Shown: piece after piece, positions 32,356-44,929 of the stretch
How the letters are laid out: each line of letters begins with the position of its first letter
Numbering within the stretch: position 1 is the first letter of the stretch
NCBI GenBank assembly: GCA_030220185.1
Contig: JASPKZ010003435.1
Coordinates: forward strand, 442,501 to 506,500
Reading direction: 5' to 3'
Length of the DNA: 64,000 bases
Origin: Diploptera punctata
Taxonomy: Eukaryota > Arthropoda > Insecta > Blattodea > Blaberidae
The notes under the pieces: model-generated
Database searches by the model: none
Told to the model about the DNA's origin: nothing
What the model saw: only the letters and a program-made list of their open reading frames with translations
Position numbers and translations under genes: made by a program

Positions 32356-34959
32356 TTACTTACTTACTTACTCACTGGCACTATCGAACCCGTAGGTTCA
32401 TGGCCGCACGGACATAAGCTCTCCATATATCCCTATCCTGAGCTAATGCTTTCCAATCATTCCCTGTATAATCTACTTCCCTCAAATCATAGTTAATGTT
32501 GTTCTCCCACCTCATTCTTGGTCTACCAACTGGGCGTTTTCCTTCTGGCTTTCCTACAAGAAGTTTCCATGCACGTCTTTCATTCCCCATACGCGCAACA
32601 TGTCCTGCCCATCGCAGTCTACGAGACTTAACTGTTCTTATTATATCTGGCTTCCTATAAAGACCATGTAGTTCATTGTTATGTAGTCTTCTCTATTCAC
32701 CTGTCTGTTCATCTCTCTTTGGTCCAAAAATTTTCCTAAGAACTTTATTCTCAAATACTCGTAATCTCCTTTCCCCCCTTAAAGTAAGAGTCCATGTTTC
32801 GCACCCATATAATATAACTGGTAGAATAATAGTTTTGTATATTTTCAGCTTAACGTTTTTTGAAAGGAGTTGGGACATCAAAAGTCTCTGCAATGCATAA
32901 TATCATGCATTTCCAGAATTGAGCCTATGTTTAATTTCTTTTTGCATCTCATTCCTATTTGTGATTATTGTTCCTAGGTATTTGAATCCAGCCACTTCCT
33001 CAAAATTTCCCTCATTTGTCATTAGCTGTCCATTTCCATTATATACTGAATTTCTACGTGTGACCATATATTTAGTTTTACTGATATTTACTTCCAGTCC
33101 TAATTTCTTAGTGTTACTCAGTTACTCAATAGTGTGTGCGTGTTGGCCTTTAGGATCTCTTCGCTATCGTCCAGTAGTACAACATCATCAGCATAAACTA
33201 ACAGCTTATTAATACCATTGAGTTGTAAGCCTTCTTCATTCTCTAAAGATTTAATGGCATGCTCTAGTACAAAATTAAATAGTAGAGGAGATAGTGCATC
33301 TCCTTGCTTCAACCCATTCTGGATTTCAAAAGTGTCTGAAAACTGTTTGCCTACACGCACCCTACTCTTTGAGCCATTTAGACACATTCGTATAAGTCTA
33401 ACTAACTTTTTAGGAATTCCGAACTCCAGCAGGATACTATATAACTTCTCCCTCTTAATTGAATCATATGCTTTTTTGAAGTCTACATATAGTTGATGTA
33501 CAGTACCATTATATTCCCATTTCTTTTCTAAAAATGTCTTATACTAAAAATCTGATCTGTTGTAGACCTGTTTCTTCTAAATGCACATTGATGATCTCCT
33601 AGAATGTCATCAATATAGGGAGCAAGTCTGCTTACTAATATATTTGTTAGAATTTTGTACGAAGTTGAAAGTAATGAGATGCCCCTATAGTTGTTGCAAT
33701 CAGTTTTATCTTTCTTATAAATTGGTACGATAATGATTCCTTCCATTCATCTGGAAGAGCTTCTTTTTCCCAAATCATACTAAGCAACCAGCGAATCTTG
33801 TCCATCAATTTTTCCCCCCGATTTTATCAGTTCTGCTGGGATCTCATCTGAACCTGATGCTTTATACATCTTCAATTTTTCAATTGCCATTTCAACCTCT
33901 AATGCACTTGGCTCTGCGACTAGCATTTCTGCTGTCTGTAACTTATCCTCCTCAATGTCCTGTTCTGTATGTACATTTAATAGCTGATTAAAATAACTTT
34001 TCCATCTATTTAATATACTCTTGGAATCTGCAATCATATCCCCCATTTTCATTCCGAATTATGTTTGTTCTAGCCTGAAACCCTTTCTTCTCTATACTAA
34101 TTCCCTGATATAATTCTCTAATGTTCCTATTTTTTGCATTCATTTCAAGGTCATTAATCTTCTCTCTCAAATATTCCCTCTTCTTACTCTTTAGTAACTT
34201 GGTGGTTTCCCGTCTAACACTACCCAATTGCTCTAAATTTGCCTCATTTGGCTCGTGTAACCATTTCATTTTTGCTAGCTTTCTTTTCTTTACAATGTCG
34301 GCACATTCCTCATCAAACCATTTCTTGTTTTGCCTCTTTTTTAAACAACCAATGCTTCTGATGCTGACAATTTAATAGCATCTCTTATAGCCTCCCATTC
34401 TTTATTTATATCAGTTTCTTCTTCGTTTGCCACATTGTCATCTGAAGATTCCAGTACTTCAAATCTATTAGCAATTTTGATTTGGTATTCTTGCCGCATT
34501 TCATCATTTTTCAAGTTTTTTAATTCATATTTTACAGAATCATCTTTAGCGTTTGTTCCTCTCATAAGCGTTAGCCGTTGTCTGATTTTCACCTTGACCA
34601 GATGATGATCTGAATTGCAGTCTGTCCCTCTAACTGATCTAATATCAATGATGCTACTGTGCCAGCGTTTATCCACTAATACATGATCTATCTGGTTCCG
34701 AGTTTCTCCATCTGGGGACGTCCAGGTGTATTTATGAATATCCTTATGCTGAAATGTTGTGCTCTTAACAATGAGATTCTTTGATGTGGCAAATGTGACT
34801 AATCTAACCCCGTTGTCGTTACTATCTTCATGAAGACTGAATTTGCCTATTGTTGGTTTGAATATATCTTCCCGCCCCACTTTTGCATTTAAATCTCCTA
34901 AGACAATTTTCATATGATATCGTGAAAGGCTATCAAATAAGCATTCTAATTCTTCATAG
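32356..34959 (-). mobile_element. 5'-truncated APE-type LINE with perfect 15-bp target duplication
   Basis: Bounded by AACATAAACATATAC at 32341-32355 and 34960-34974. Read on the minus strand it codes, in order: the C-terminal half of an apurinic-type endonuclease (34341-34959; G-D-L-N-A-K-V-G, then N-Q-I-D-H-V-L-V, then C-N-S-D-H-H-L-V); a linker (34006-34269); reverse transcriptase pieces (33528-33746 with N-Y-R-G-I-S-L-L; 33118-33387 with the catalytic Y-A-D-D); and the C-terminal tail (32693-32893 and 32381-32590). It ends in (GTAA)n. At least six frame breaks separate these pieces, so the copy is defective despite the intact target duplication. The clade is not assigned. Confidence 0.88.
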
Positions 34960-34991
34960 AACATAAACATATACATGTTTTAAAATACCGG

Positions 34992-35240
34992 TAACTATAT
35001 TTAAACTGGACACGATATTCTTGCCAAACGTCTGTCTCGCTTTGGAATACTTCAAGCGCCCACCTGCAATATCTGTAATCTGGATGAAGATGTGGACAGG
35101 GAACACTTAATGCGCTGCCCTGCTCTTCGCAGTACAACTGAGACCGGAAAATATTGGGAAGCCAGAACTATGATTATGAATCAGATGAACAAATGAGGTT
35201 ATTGCAATGTTCGAATGCCATTAGATAAATAAATAAATAT
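34992..35240 (+). mobile_element. Second LINE tail, (ATAA)n ended
   Basis: The plus strand codes R-H-D-I-L-A-K-R-L-S-R-F-G-I, then C-N-L-D-E-D-V-D-R-E-H-L, then K-Y-W-E-A-R, a C-terminal zinc-knuckle type tail of another LINE family. It ends with ATAAATAAATAAAT. Flanks share TATTTAAA (left about 34999, right about 35241), and the inverted partner near 45840 is uninterrupted. Confidence 0.65.
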
Positions 35241-35597
35241 TTAAATAGTGATTTTTGAATAAACAGCTTAATTTTATTCGTTAATTCCCACTCTTGATTT
35301 CCAAATCCTCTAGATAAGGTCACTTGTCAGTTGATGACTCGTGAATTTATTGATAATTTGGTAATCACTTGTGATAAATTCTTTTTAAACATACTCCGTT
35401 TTTTAATGATTTATTGTATTTTTGCCACTTAACTATAACTCTAACTGATCAAAATGAGAGTGTCTCATAATACTACCCCATTAGAAAACATTAAGATTTT
35501 GAGTGGATTTTGAAAAAAAATAATAATATTTTTGTTATATGCACAGAACTCGCATTCGTGCAACGTATGTCGCATAAAATTTACAATTTGTTTTCTT

Positions 35598-35885
35598 AAG
35601 TTGTAGCGTAGTGGTTAAGGCACTGAGCTACAAGCCGGAGGGTCGAGGGTTCAAGTCCCGTTGGGGTCAGGATTTTTAAACTGACCCAAACCCTCTGGCG
35701 GCACTATGGCCCTGGGGTCGACTCAGCCTCTAACGGAAATGAGTATCAGACGCTTGTTCTGGGGGTAAAGGCGGCCGTCACGCAGGGCTGACAACCCGGC
35801 TGACATAAAGTGCCGATCGTCTAGAAAACGTGGGAGCCTTAACCTACTACTACCACCCCAAGGGCCTCCGGGCCTGTTGTGGGAT
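35598..35885 (+). mobile_element. tRNA-derived SINE, family S5
   Basis: The head TAGCGTAGTGGTTAAGGCAC and GAGGGTTCAAGTCCCG give A- and B-boxes at tRNA-like spacing. The body contains GGTCGACTCAGCCTC and CGGCTGACATAAAGTGCCG. It is the only copy of this family noticed in the window. Confidence 0.75.
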
Positions 35886-35975
35886 CACTTTTTAAGTTTT
35901 CATACCAGTATCTATTTTTAGACTCACTAATTAAAAAACAAAAATCTCTCATAATCCCATTTACACACACATGCA

Positions 35976-35976
<1 letters not shown>

Positions 35977-36019
<43 letters not shown>

Positions 36020-36022
36020 TAC
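35977..36022. repeat. (TA)n microsatellite
   Basis: Dinucleotide repeat just 3' of the S5 SINE region. Confidence 0.95.
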
Positions 36023-36452
36023 ATGTACACAAATGTGCGTGCAGTTATTCTACAATTATGCTACTAAGAGATTGCAAATAATAATTATGGGAAAACATTT
36101 AATCTTTATTTTCTCTCATTCTTAGTTCAACGTCCCCCTTTTAGGCAATTTCGTTAGCACTTTCACTTTAGTACCGATCAGATCGTACAATGGCATGACC
36201 TGTGGAGGGAGAGTATTCCAACTTTGGCTCGCATACATACATTTTACCACAGGATGATATAGCGGGCCAACCGAAATTAAAAATCAACTCAATGCCGGGC
36301 CACCATCGAAACAGCACGAATATTTAATACAAGATACGCCAATCAATCACCCATTCATACAAAACAAGGCGAATAAGTTAGGATAACAATGATACCAAAT
36401 AATGTTTGGATACTATTTATGCTTTGCAATTTTTGGACATTTGTCTTATAGG

Positions 36453-36788
36453 GTCCATCGCTGTGGTCTCGAGGTAGCGTGCTGCCTTGTCACGCAGCGG
36501 GCCCGGGTTCGATCCTCGGCCGGGGCAGTTTTTCTGGGTGAGGTTTTTATCGGGGTTTTTCCACACCTGTAAGACAAATGACAGGAAAACTTTAAGGCCC
36601 AAACGGTCCCGAAATCATATGGCCATCATCATCCTTATCATTATCATCATCATCCTCCTCCTCCTTCGCCTGTGTGGAAAGCAACGGGAAGCTACCACAC
36701 CTACAATTTCCTAGTAAAGCTGCAAAGCATAGCATGAAAATGCTATGATTGCAGTGAAAGACCTGCCCTTGGGAGAACTATGGATGGA
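36453..36788 (+). mobile_element. SINE family S3, full length
   Basis: Bounded by an 11-bp duplication, TGTCTTATAGG, at 36442-36452 and 36789-36799. The head is TCCATCGCTGTGGTCTCGAG, the B-box GGGTTCGATCCTCGG, followed by a body with a (CAT)n stretch and an end at ACTATGGATGGA. This is the cleanest S3 copy in the window. Confidence 0.9.
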
Positions 36789-37539
36789 TGTCTTATAGGT
36801 GAGGAAAATGTTCGAAAAAACCTCACAGGAAACGTGTACCTCCATTGCAATTAAGGCTACGACGTTACACTGAGACCACAGCTGTGAAGATGTATTTATG
36901 TTAAATATTTTATTTTGCTTCTTTAATTAAGAACAGATAAACTAGAATGCTTTAATAAAGTAACTAATATCGGTCGAAGCTTTAAAGAGCATTTAAGGAT
37001 TTGTAAAACATATAAGTTCATATGTTGTAATTTGTTTTTATGTTAGTCATGAATTTGTTAGTCTGTTCCAAATTACCTGCAATTTTTACTAATATTTGTT
37101 AAGAAATGTATTATGTAAAATTATTTGGATAGACGGTTCGGTCAGGACAAATTTTTATTCGGAATTAAGATCATATTGAGTAGTGTACGATTTATTTTCC
37201 AGACAAACTGAAGATGTTAAAACATAATTGAAGTTCCCAAAACAATAGACTTAATACGTTAAAATTCAATACATATACGTACCTGTATTTGTGTATCCAC
37301 GGATTGAAAATCAAGAATATCATATCTGCATTAAAGCTCTGACAGAAACCAATGAGTAATATGTGGCCTGAAATGAAGAATGGGGACAATGTTGTGTCAT
37401 CCTTTATCTTTTTTGTGACCTTTAACCATTTTCGCCATAATCATTTGTTGATAATAATCTTTTCTCCCTTTTATGAACATTTCGGGTTAGTTTTTGATAC
37501 GTTATAGAACGAATTCTGCCTCTTCATTTATTCCATATT

Positions 37540-37830
37540 CTCCTGACCTTCTTCTTCTTTCTTCTTCCAAGTATTAGGCCAAGGCCTGTTACAATCCTAT
37601 AGAAAATTTTCCCTCCAGTGTTTCATAGGACAGCCCAGAGATCTTCGCCCTCTTGGTATATAATTAGAAACAGTTTTAGGGATCCGATTTGACCTCATTC
37701 TTTGAAGATGGCATTTCCAATTTAGTTGATACTGTTTAATATATTCTAGAATTGGCGTAGTCTTCAATTCAGTTAAGATATCTGTGTTCCTTTTCCGATC
37801 CCATCTGATATAATCCGCTGTTCTGCACAT
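37540..37830 (-). mobile_element. LINE C-terminal tail
   Basis: The minus strand codes T-A-D-Y-I-R-W-D-R-K-R-N-T-D-I-L, then H-L-Q-R-M-R-S-N-R-I-P, then P-R-G-R-R-S-L-G-C-P, ending near (TTC)n/(GAA)n sequence at about 37545. It resembles the tail at 40853-41047. Confidence 0.7.
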
Positions 37831-39700
37831 GAATCTCAGTTCACAAGTCGTTATTCTGCTTTCATGTTGTCTTCTTCTGACCTATGCTATTAAATTTATG
37901 ACTTTGAAGACATTAACCCATTCTCCTCAAAATACGAGGTACATTCGCCATCAGTTAAATAACCTTCAACTCAGAAAAAGAGATACACTCGCTTAACTCT
38001 GCTGTTATATATTTTGCGATATTTTGTACATCCTTGGCAGGGTAATATTTTGTCAACATTTAAGAGTAGCAGATGAATATATTTTTGCCTTAACTCTTAT
38101 TGTGATCTCAAGTATCTTTATATTTTGTTTGTTTTGAATCTTCTAAAATAGACTGTATAATTTACGGTAACTTAAATCCATTTTCTGAGAAAATGAATTG
38201 AGCATTTAAATCTGAGCGAATGGCTGAAAGGTCATGCTATGCAGAATCTCGGTAAATCATATATATATATATATATATCGAAAATGCATACGAAAAAATT
38301 CGGCAACACCCAAGGATGTTCTACAGAAACAGGGACTGAATTATATTGAATGGAATTCATAGGCGTACTTTCTGTTAATTTTAGATGAAGCAACTCATAG
38401 GAATAATAAAAAGTGTGCTCATAAAATAATAACATAACAGTGTTAAACAATAGACCATAACTCAAAAGGTATTAAGTTTACGAACCATGTCCATAGGAAC
38501 TCCTTTTTTGTATGATACATCAATGTAAATTTATAATAGGAACCTTTCTTCCGTATATTTCGTAACACATCGTTTATGAATTGTGGGCATTGGTCATTGT
38601 ACTCGACTGTACGTTTCGGACATGAGAAAAAATTACACAAAATATGACAAGATCGCATTTTTATATTTTAGAACTTATAGGCCAAACTGATTCGAGCATT
38701 CAGGTGAGTTGTGGTGGTAATTGAAGTTTGATACATCATAAATTTGAAATTTCCCTTGAAAAATTAGAATTTGGTTTCCCGAACACGACGAGTGCTCATG
38801 CGATGAAGATAGATTTAAAATATAGATTACATATTTATTATTACAAACTAACTACGTCTTAGGGAACCCGTAGGTTCAATGACGGATTCACTGAGACCAT
38901 TTATTGGTCCCCATCATCGGCCTTAATCCAGTTCACATCTCCGATATCCAGTTCCCTAAGGTACCAATGTTAAAATATCTGTAAATAACATAAAGTAAAC
39001 ATTAAATCAATTATGTTCATCACTTTTTTATTTTTGATTTTTTAAATACTGCGGCAAGTAGCTTACTCTTTTCTAAATATTACAGTACACCTACATTGCA
39101 ACGTGATTTCCATTTTCTGGCTTTTGATACGGATCATCCGTATATTTAAATATACTGAAATCAGAAAAAAAAAACTCCTTGGCGCACAGGCGTAGAATTA
39201 TTTTACCAAATAGGCAAACTGCTGATCTCACGTTCACTTGTTTAGAGGTGTACATGTGGTATAGGGAAGGCATGGAAAGAATGTTTTTTTGATAAACCAG
39301 TGATGTCAATGAACCACTTTGTTTAAGTTGTGAAATAAAATAATAAGCTGTAAAGAGTTTACTTTTACATGTAATTGAGGTTATAATATCCGATTTGTGT
39401 AACTGTAATAAGAGGAAAATAATCAAAGTAAAGGTAATTATCTACTGTAATGAAATTAAACCCATACATTTATCTACAATAAATTATTCCTTACTACACT
39501 CTTAAGTTTATTGGTAGTTTATTTTTTATTTAGGCCTATATATACTTTAACGAAATTTTCATTAGAGATCCCTTAAATTTACTTACATATTTCATTATAA
39601 GATTTCATAAAACGTGCATTAAAGTGATAAGTGATGTTAGTTACCTTTGCACTAAGAACTCCATATCTGTAGAATATGTTTTAGATATCGCTCTATAAAT
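37831..39700. other. Unclassified, no gene seen
   Basis: AT-rich with a short (TA)n at 38261-38280. Several open frames of 71-111 codons (for example 39091-39426, minus) show no recognised motif and no conservation that could be judged. The A/B match resumes near 39700. Confidence 0.5.
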
Positions 39701-39704
39701 CTGT

Positions 39705-40640
39705 AATGATAAAGATTTGTGTAGATATGAAAAGTTATTTTCAAAACAGTGACATCTTATCCTAACTTCCTTTTGCTTAACCAAACAAATATCACATTTC
39801 CTTCATTAATTAAAGTAGAAATCTGTAACTTCCTCTAATTTTATCAACTATACTTTTATCTCTGAAGTTGTGACTTGTTTGTATTATGTACACTAGAAGG
39901 TTCGTTGGCCTCACTTATCAGAACCGGATATTTGAAAATCAAAACATAGAAATGAGTAATCCACTTTCCATATGTTGTGTCTCGAGTAAATTATACTCAG
40001 GTCATTGAAACTAAGCTGCTTTAAAAAATATATTAATATTTAAGTTTTTATTTAATTACACACATCAGCAGTAAGTTTATTAGTGCAGCAATTCAGAAAG
40101 GCACAAACAAATATTGTTCAGGGAACTTTTTCATGGATTGATATATTTTTCTCGAAAATCTGAAAAACGGATACAACGGATTCAGCTCCTTTTGCGAAGG
40201 AATCCATGGTGAGGATTCTTAAGCACTGGAAATGTAAGAATCTCGGCCGGGTTAGAATCTGTGAATCTCGAAATCAAAGGGTAGTATCATAAATCCACCT
40301 GAACCAATATTTTAGTCCAATCACGAATTTAGGCCCTTTGCCGACCTGTTTCGGTCTCAATTGAAACACCATCCGAAAGGGTTTTTAGTGGATGTCCTGG
40401 TCTTCGTCTTCCAACAGGTTGATAGCTTAACATTTTTTAGGGTATCCTATGATCCTCGATTCGATGAACATGTTGCATCAATTTTGACCTATAATCAGAA
40501 ATGTTTCTTTCTAAAGGATTCGCATGCAATTCTTCTAAAAGTCTTCATTTTTTTATGATCTAATTGTGTGTATCTTGCAGTCCTTCAAAGAACACTCACG
40601 TCAGCAGATATAAGTCTCTGCATTTAATCATTTCTTATAT
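39705..40640. repeat. Segmental duplication block in B (pairs with 2741-3640)
   Basis: Begins with the empty site of the SINE dimer (AATGATAAAG once, 39705-39714) and runs collinear with copy A up to the point where A carries the composite foldback element. Confidence 0.75.
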
Positions 40641-40789
40641 TTTAACCAACACGTTTTCATTATATACAAGAATTACAAATTAATTCGTTTTAATTAATTA
40701 AAAAATAGTGTACGTTAATGTACATTTGTTTCAATCTCATTCTTGTTATGATTTCTTCATAATAACTATAGTATATCTGTTAAGTCATC

Positions 40790-41440
40790 ATCATCTTCTT
40801 CTTCACTTCCTGGTTTAGGCAAGAGTTGCTTGTTCCATATTTACTAATATATTTAAGACCATCTCTTCCGAGGACATCCGACATCCCTTCTTCCTCTTGG
40901 AAAATAATGGAAGATTTTATTTGGTAATCTACTTTCTTCAATTATTTCTACATGTTCTTTCCACTGTATCTTGTTGTTAAATATATTTCCTTTTATGGAG
41001 TAGATCTGCAGTTCTTCACGGATATCCTCGTTTCTTATCTGGTCCATTCTTGTTTAAGTCCGTCCGAGTTTCCATTGTGAAGAATACGAGTAATGTGTTT
41101 TCCTCTGATCGCGGTACCAACGCTATTAAGAGTAGACAATTGGTGGTGCTGCCACCTCGAAGCTTTAGGTCCAGCTCCTGGATGTACTAACCCCATCTGG
41201 AGGGTTGCCACTTCCGCCAACCTGTGTTTCCCCGAGCTTGGATCTCTTATCATCCCAGAGAAAGGATCCCCTCTTCCCATCAGTTTTCGACCCAGATCGC
41301 CGAAGGGATTCTATACCACAACCTTGATTTGGGTTACTTGGATTAGCAGGTCCACCTTGAGCAGGTTGGTAAAGGAGTTTATATGCAGAGGCTGTGTGTT
41401 TGCAATGGAAACTATATTGCGCATGCATACCCTTGGACCC
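40790..41440 (-). mobile_element. LINE 3' end joined to unidentified sequence
   Basis: Inserted with a 13-bp duplication, CTGTTAAGTCATC, at 40777-40789 and 41441-41453; copy A has it once, near 6217. The 3' half (40853-41047, minus) is a LINE tail (I-R-N-E-D-I-R-E-E-L, then P-R-G-R-R-D-V-G-C-P). The 5' half (about 41050-41440) is GC-richer and not recognised. An open frame of 87 codons lies there (41165-41428, minus). Confidence 0.75.
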
Positions 41441-41694
41441 CTGTTAAGTCATCCCAATGCCTAATAGCATATGATTTAATCTATAGAACAGTAGCAATGC
41501 TTCGTATCCAAATTCTCGAAATGATGCAGGTTTTCTCTGTATTCATAGGAACAAATTTGAGAGATTTTATAGAAGTTAAAAATAAACTTTTTAAGATTTA
41601 TAATATTCTGATCTACGCTAATTCGAGGATATGAAGACACATTTTTTCTTTAAAAAAATTTTGTGCACATATATTTATTATCAGATAATTATAC

Positions 41695-41696
<2 letters not shown>

Positions 41697-41783
<87 letters not shown>
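41697..41783. repeat. (AAT)n microsatellite
   Basis: Pairs with 6463-6541 of copy A. Confidence 0.95.
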
Positions 41784-41785
<2 letters not shown>

Positions 41786-42109
41786 CAATATAATATAATA
41801 ATAATAACTTAATAGTAATAATAGTAACATTCTGTGGGCGGAATTGGAATACACTCGCAGACACACGCTAAATTTTATGGTGTGACAGACCAAGAAGGCC
41901 CTTGCTTGTTGACCTCACACCCACATGTTGTCTGTCACAGAGGTGGAAGATCATCCAGCAAGTTTTAGCGGTTATATGTGTATGAGCATGTTATATGTAC
42001 CAGACAATTTAGTTCGTTTTGTCAAGTTGAATCTGAATTTTAACCCATGTTTAGTGTTCGGACATTGATAAGATTTCCGTGAATGAGATTATGCCCGAGA
42101 TATAGTATG

Positions 42110-42590
42110 CTTATGACTACACTACAGCACCTCAAAATGTAATCAGTGGCATACTCATATGTAATTTAGTTTATGTCATTAGTAGAAACTAATCATTCAC
42201 TGATAAATTGTCCTATCACACAAATTTCTTCATTTCATGGGACATCTCTCACAATTCTTTAAATATTTAAATGATAAAAATACAAACTTTTCTATTTTTT
42301 TTGCTTTACTCGTTTAAAAAATATAAATACCCTTAAAAGGTAAAACAGTTATTTTATTTGTTTATTTTTGCTTTTGAACTAAATGTCGATGACAAATCTG
42401 GTACCAGCTATAAAAACAAGACATTATTTTGCAATAAGATAAAGGAAATCATGGTTTATTTGTATCAAAACTGTAAGAAAATATCTGAAACGATAAAATA
42501 TATCCCAGAATCTAATACAAATGCATTTAAGATACCATTTCCACCACAATTAAAAAAAAGGTTTTGCGAGAAACATTATATGCATCTACC
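42110..42590. other. B-specific stretch, no supported gene
   Basis: The A/B match stops at about 42105. A 118-codon frame (42358-42714, plus) has no recognised motif and runs into the following SINE, so it is not called a gene. Confidence 0.45.
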
Positions 42591-43003
42591 CATCCGTAGT
42601 AATTCTGCCCCAGGGCAGGTCGTTCACTCCAATCATAGCATGTTCATGCTATGCTTTGCAGCTTTACTAGGGAATTGTAGGTGTGGTAGCTTCCCGTTGT
42701 TTCCACACCGGTGAAGGATGATAAGGATGATGATGATGATCATGATAAGGATGATGATGATCATCATGATAAGGATGATGATGGTCATCATGATAAGGAT
42801 GATGATGATCATTATGATAAAGATGATGATGGCCATATGATTTCGGGGACCGTTTGTGCCTTAAAGTTTTTCTGATAGTTATATTACAGGTGAGGAGAAA
42901 CCCCGATAAAAACCTCACCCAGAAAAACTGTCCCGACCAGGGATCGAACCCGGGCCCGCTGCGTGACAAGGCAGCACGCTACCTCGAGACCACAGCGGTG
43001 GAC
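42590..43003 (-). mobile_element. SINE family S3 with an internal 24-bp minisatellite
   Basis: The head is at 43003 (reversed TCCACCGCTGTGGTCTCGAG) and the end at 42590. Where other S3 copies have a short CAT run, this one has about 4.5 copies of a 24-bp unit containing ATAAGGATGATGATG (starts at 42721, 42745, 42769, 42793 and 42817). Confidence 0.87.
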
Positions 43004-43739
43004 TAAACAATGAATAGTATATAAATAATAAAGAGGATATTTTAAGTGTACCAGATGGAGAAAGAAGTGTGGGAAGACATAATATAGATCGCTGGATTAC
43101 TGAAAGATTTTAAAATATTTTAAATCAATAATAGGTGGGTAATTGTCCGGAAAAGCAGAGGCACTGAAGATTCTTCGAGAGGCAATTCCCTGATATTGGT
43201 GGTTGTTCCAAATATTATGATGATATTACACTTATGTATACGTATACTGTACAAAGGTTAAGGAGAATTTATATGAAGAATTAAATTATATTTAAACTAT
43301 ATTTCCTGACGAAAAATTCAATAGTGTATATAGAAAGCATACGGAAGTCCATTACTTTATATTCTGTACTCAGTAATTGTACAGAGATTTAAAAAAAACT
43401 CCAAAGAATGCGCAGTGTGCTTTGAAGGTCCAAGAAAGGATATTATAAAGGGAAAACCATGTAAGAAAGGACATTATTTGGACAATAAGTACCAACAAAT
43501 CACGTTTAAATTGTTCTATACGCATAATATACACAATCCAGTCGCTCTCTGATAATTTCTGGATACTATAATCTAATACAAGAAATAAAAATAATTTACA
43601 TGATAATAGCACACTGTTTTCTCTTAATTGTGATATAAAGTATCATAGAATACATTTTTAGATTAGGCCTCCTAATAAGGGAACTCTAAACCATTACATT
43701 CTGAAACCTATCTTGGAATTTCTCCCAGAGAAACGTTGT

Positions 43740-43742
43740 GAT

Positions 43743-43779
<37 letters not shown>

Positions 43780-44480
43780 TAGTAGGACTTTATTAGACAA
43801 AAGTAAAATATTTACAATATTATTTACAAATATGGGTCGCACGGGCAGTAAGCCGTACGTGCTCTTGACAGTCCGTTACAATAAAGTAATAATTGGTACT
43901 AGTGTAAAGAAACATAAACAACAAAAAAAAGCAATAACATTACAATTACATAAAGAAAACACAATAATATTACAATTAAATAATAACACAATAGCATTAT
44001 ACACTAAAAAACATTAACATTACAATTACATAAAGAAAACACAATAATATTACAATTAAATAACAACACAATAGCATTATAGACTAATTAATTTATATAT
44101 ATATATATATATATATGTTAAGAATGAATGGTATTGCATTTTGATAACATGTATTTATTCATGAATGAGTGTTTTCCTTATTTTCCGCGGTTTGTCCAGA
44201 AATTTATCGAGGTTTATCCAATTTTCTGGATTTACCAATAACTCGTAGCATGCCAATCTTTCCCGATTTGAATTTAGAAATATTTCCGGTAATAACTGAC
44301 GTCTCCAATATTCTAAATCATTACATTTTCCTAATAAATGTATCTCATCTTCAAAGTTCCCGCACATTGGACATATTCGCATATCGTGATCGTCGCTAAT
44401 TTTTAGAAATTTCCATGTCCCTAACCTAAACCAAACAAGCCCTGATCTCTCCTTAAATCCTAGGTTGAGTAACTAGGTAA
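43740..44480 (-). mobile_element. LINE 3' end, (CTA)n-tailed family
   Basis: The minus strand codes a zinc-knuckle C-terminal tail at 44155-44382 (C-P-M-C-G-N-F-E-D-E-I-H-L-L, then C). This is followed by a 3' UTR with short tandem repeats (about 43915-44080) and an end with AATAAAGTC and (CTA)n (43740-43790). The same 3' UTR occurs in opposite orientation at 49378-49745. Confidence 0.72.
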
Positions 44481-44484
44481 TGTA

Positions 44485-44680
44485 CAAAAAACATTCTGTC
44501 GCTTTATCTGTAAAGTATAGAAATCTAAGCTACGAGAATCTAACAATGGCAACCCTCTGTATGGAGCAGATGGACGTCCCTATATAAGTGAGAGCGAAAG
44601 GGCTGAAGCGGGACGCGGCACGGACGGCAGATTGTGAGTGTTATCAATCTACTAATTTAGGAGTTGTATTACCTTCCTTT
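44485..44680. other. Unclassified
   Basis: No feature recognised. Confidence 0.4.
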
Positions 44681-44684
44681 ATAA

Positions 44685-44928
44685 AATAAAATAAGTTAAA
44701 ATACTTTCTTAGGTAAAATCCGTCGTCCTCAATTTTTAAAATATGTGATCTTTATGCCTATAGGCCTTTCAGGACATCCGTCCCATCTTCAGCAGTTCAT
44801 TCTTCGCTACAGCATCCAGGTTGATGTTTGATGCTGCGGGTCCTAATGTGGCTTTGTCGTAACTTTTTATAAGTTGAGGACGACGGATTTTACCTAAGAA
44901 GGTATTTTAACTTTTTTTATTTTATGAC
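44685..44928. repeat. Inverted repeat, MITE-like, ~60-bp arms
   Basis: The left arm (about 44685-44742) contains TTAGGTAAAATCCGTCGTCC and the right arm (about 44868-44928) contains GGACGACGGATTTTACCTAA. The loop is about 125 bp. GTTGAGGACGAC also occurs in the hairpins at 9835-9880 and 51417-51482. Confidence 0.85.
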
Positions 44929-44929
44929 T

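Larger units (their letters stand above)
31870..35500. repeat. Inverted partner of 45690-46330, split by two LINEs
   Basis: The parts 31870-32340 and 35236-35330, with short pieces between, are the reverse complement of 45690-46330 (for example TTTTGTTTTACAACCAATGA at about 31905 is reversed at about 46300). The host repeat, of unknown class, was then interrupted by the LINE at 32356-34959 and a second LINE tail at about 34992-35240. Confidence 0.7.

Noticed and set aside
34341..34976. A host gene of the craniofacial-development-protein-2 type
   Set aside because: Database names of this kind usually reflect LINE endonucleases; here the frame lies inside a LINE with target duplications and is followed by a reverse transcriptase.
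42358..42714. A 118-codon open frame as a host exon
   Set aside because: Its 3' part is SINE sequence and no motif or splice structure supports it.
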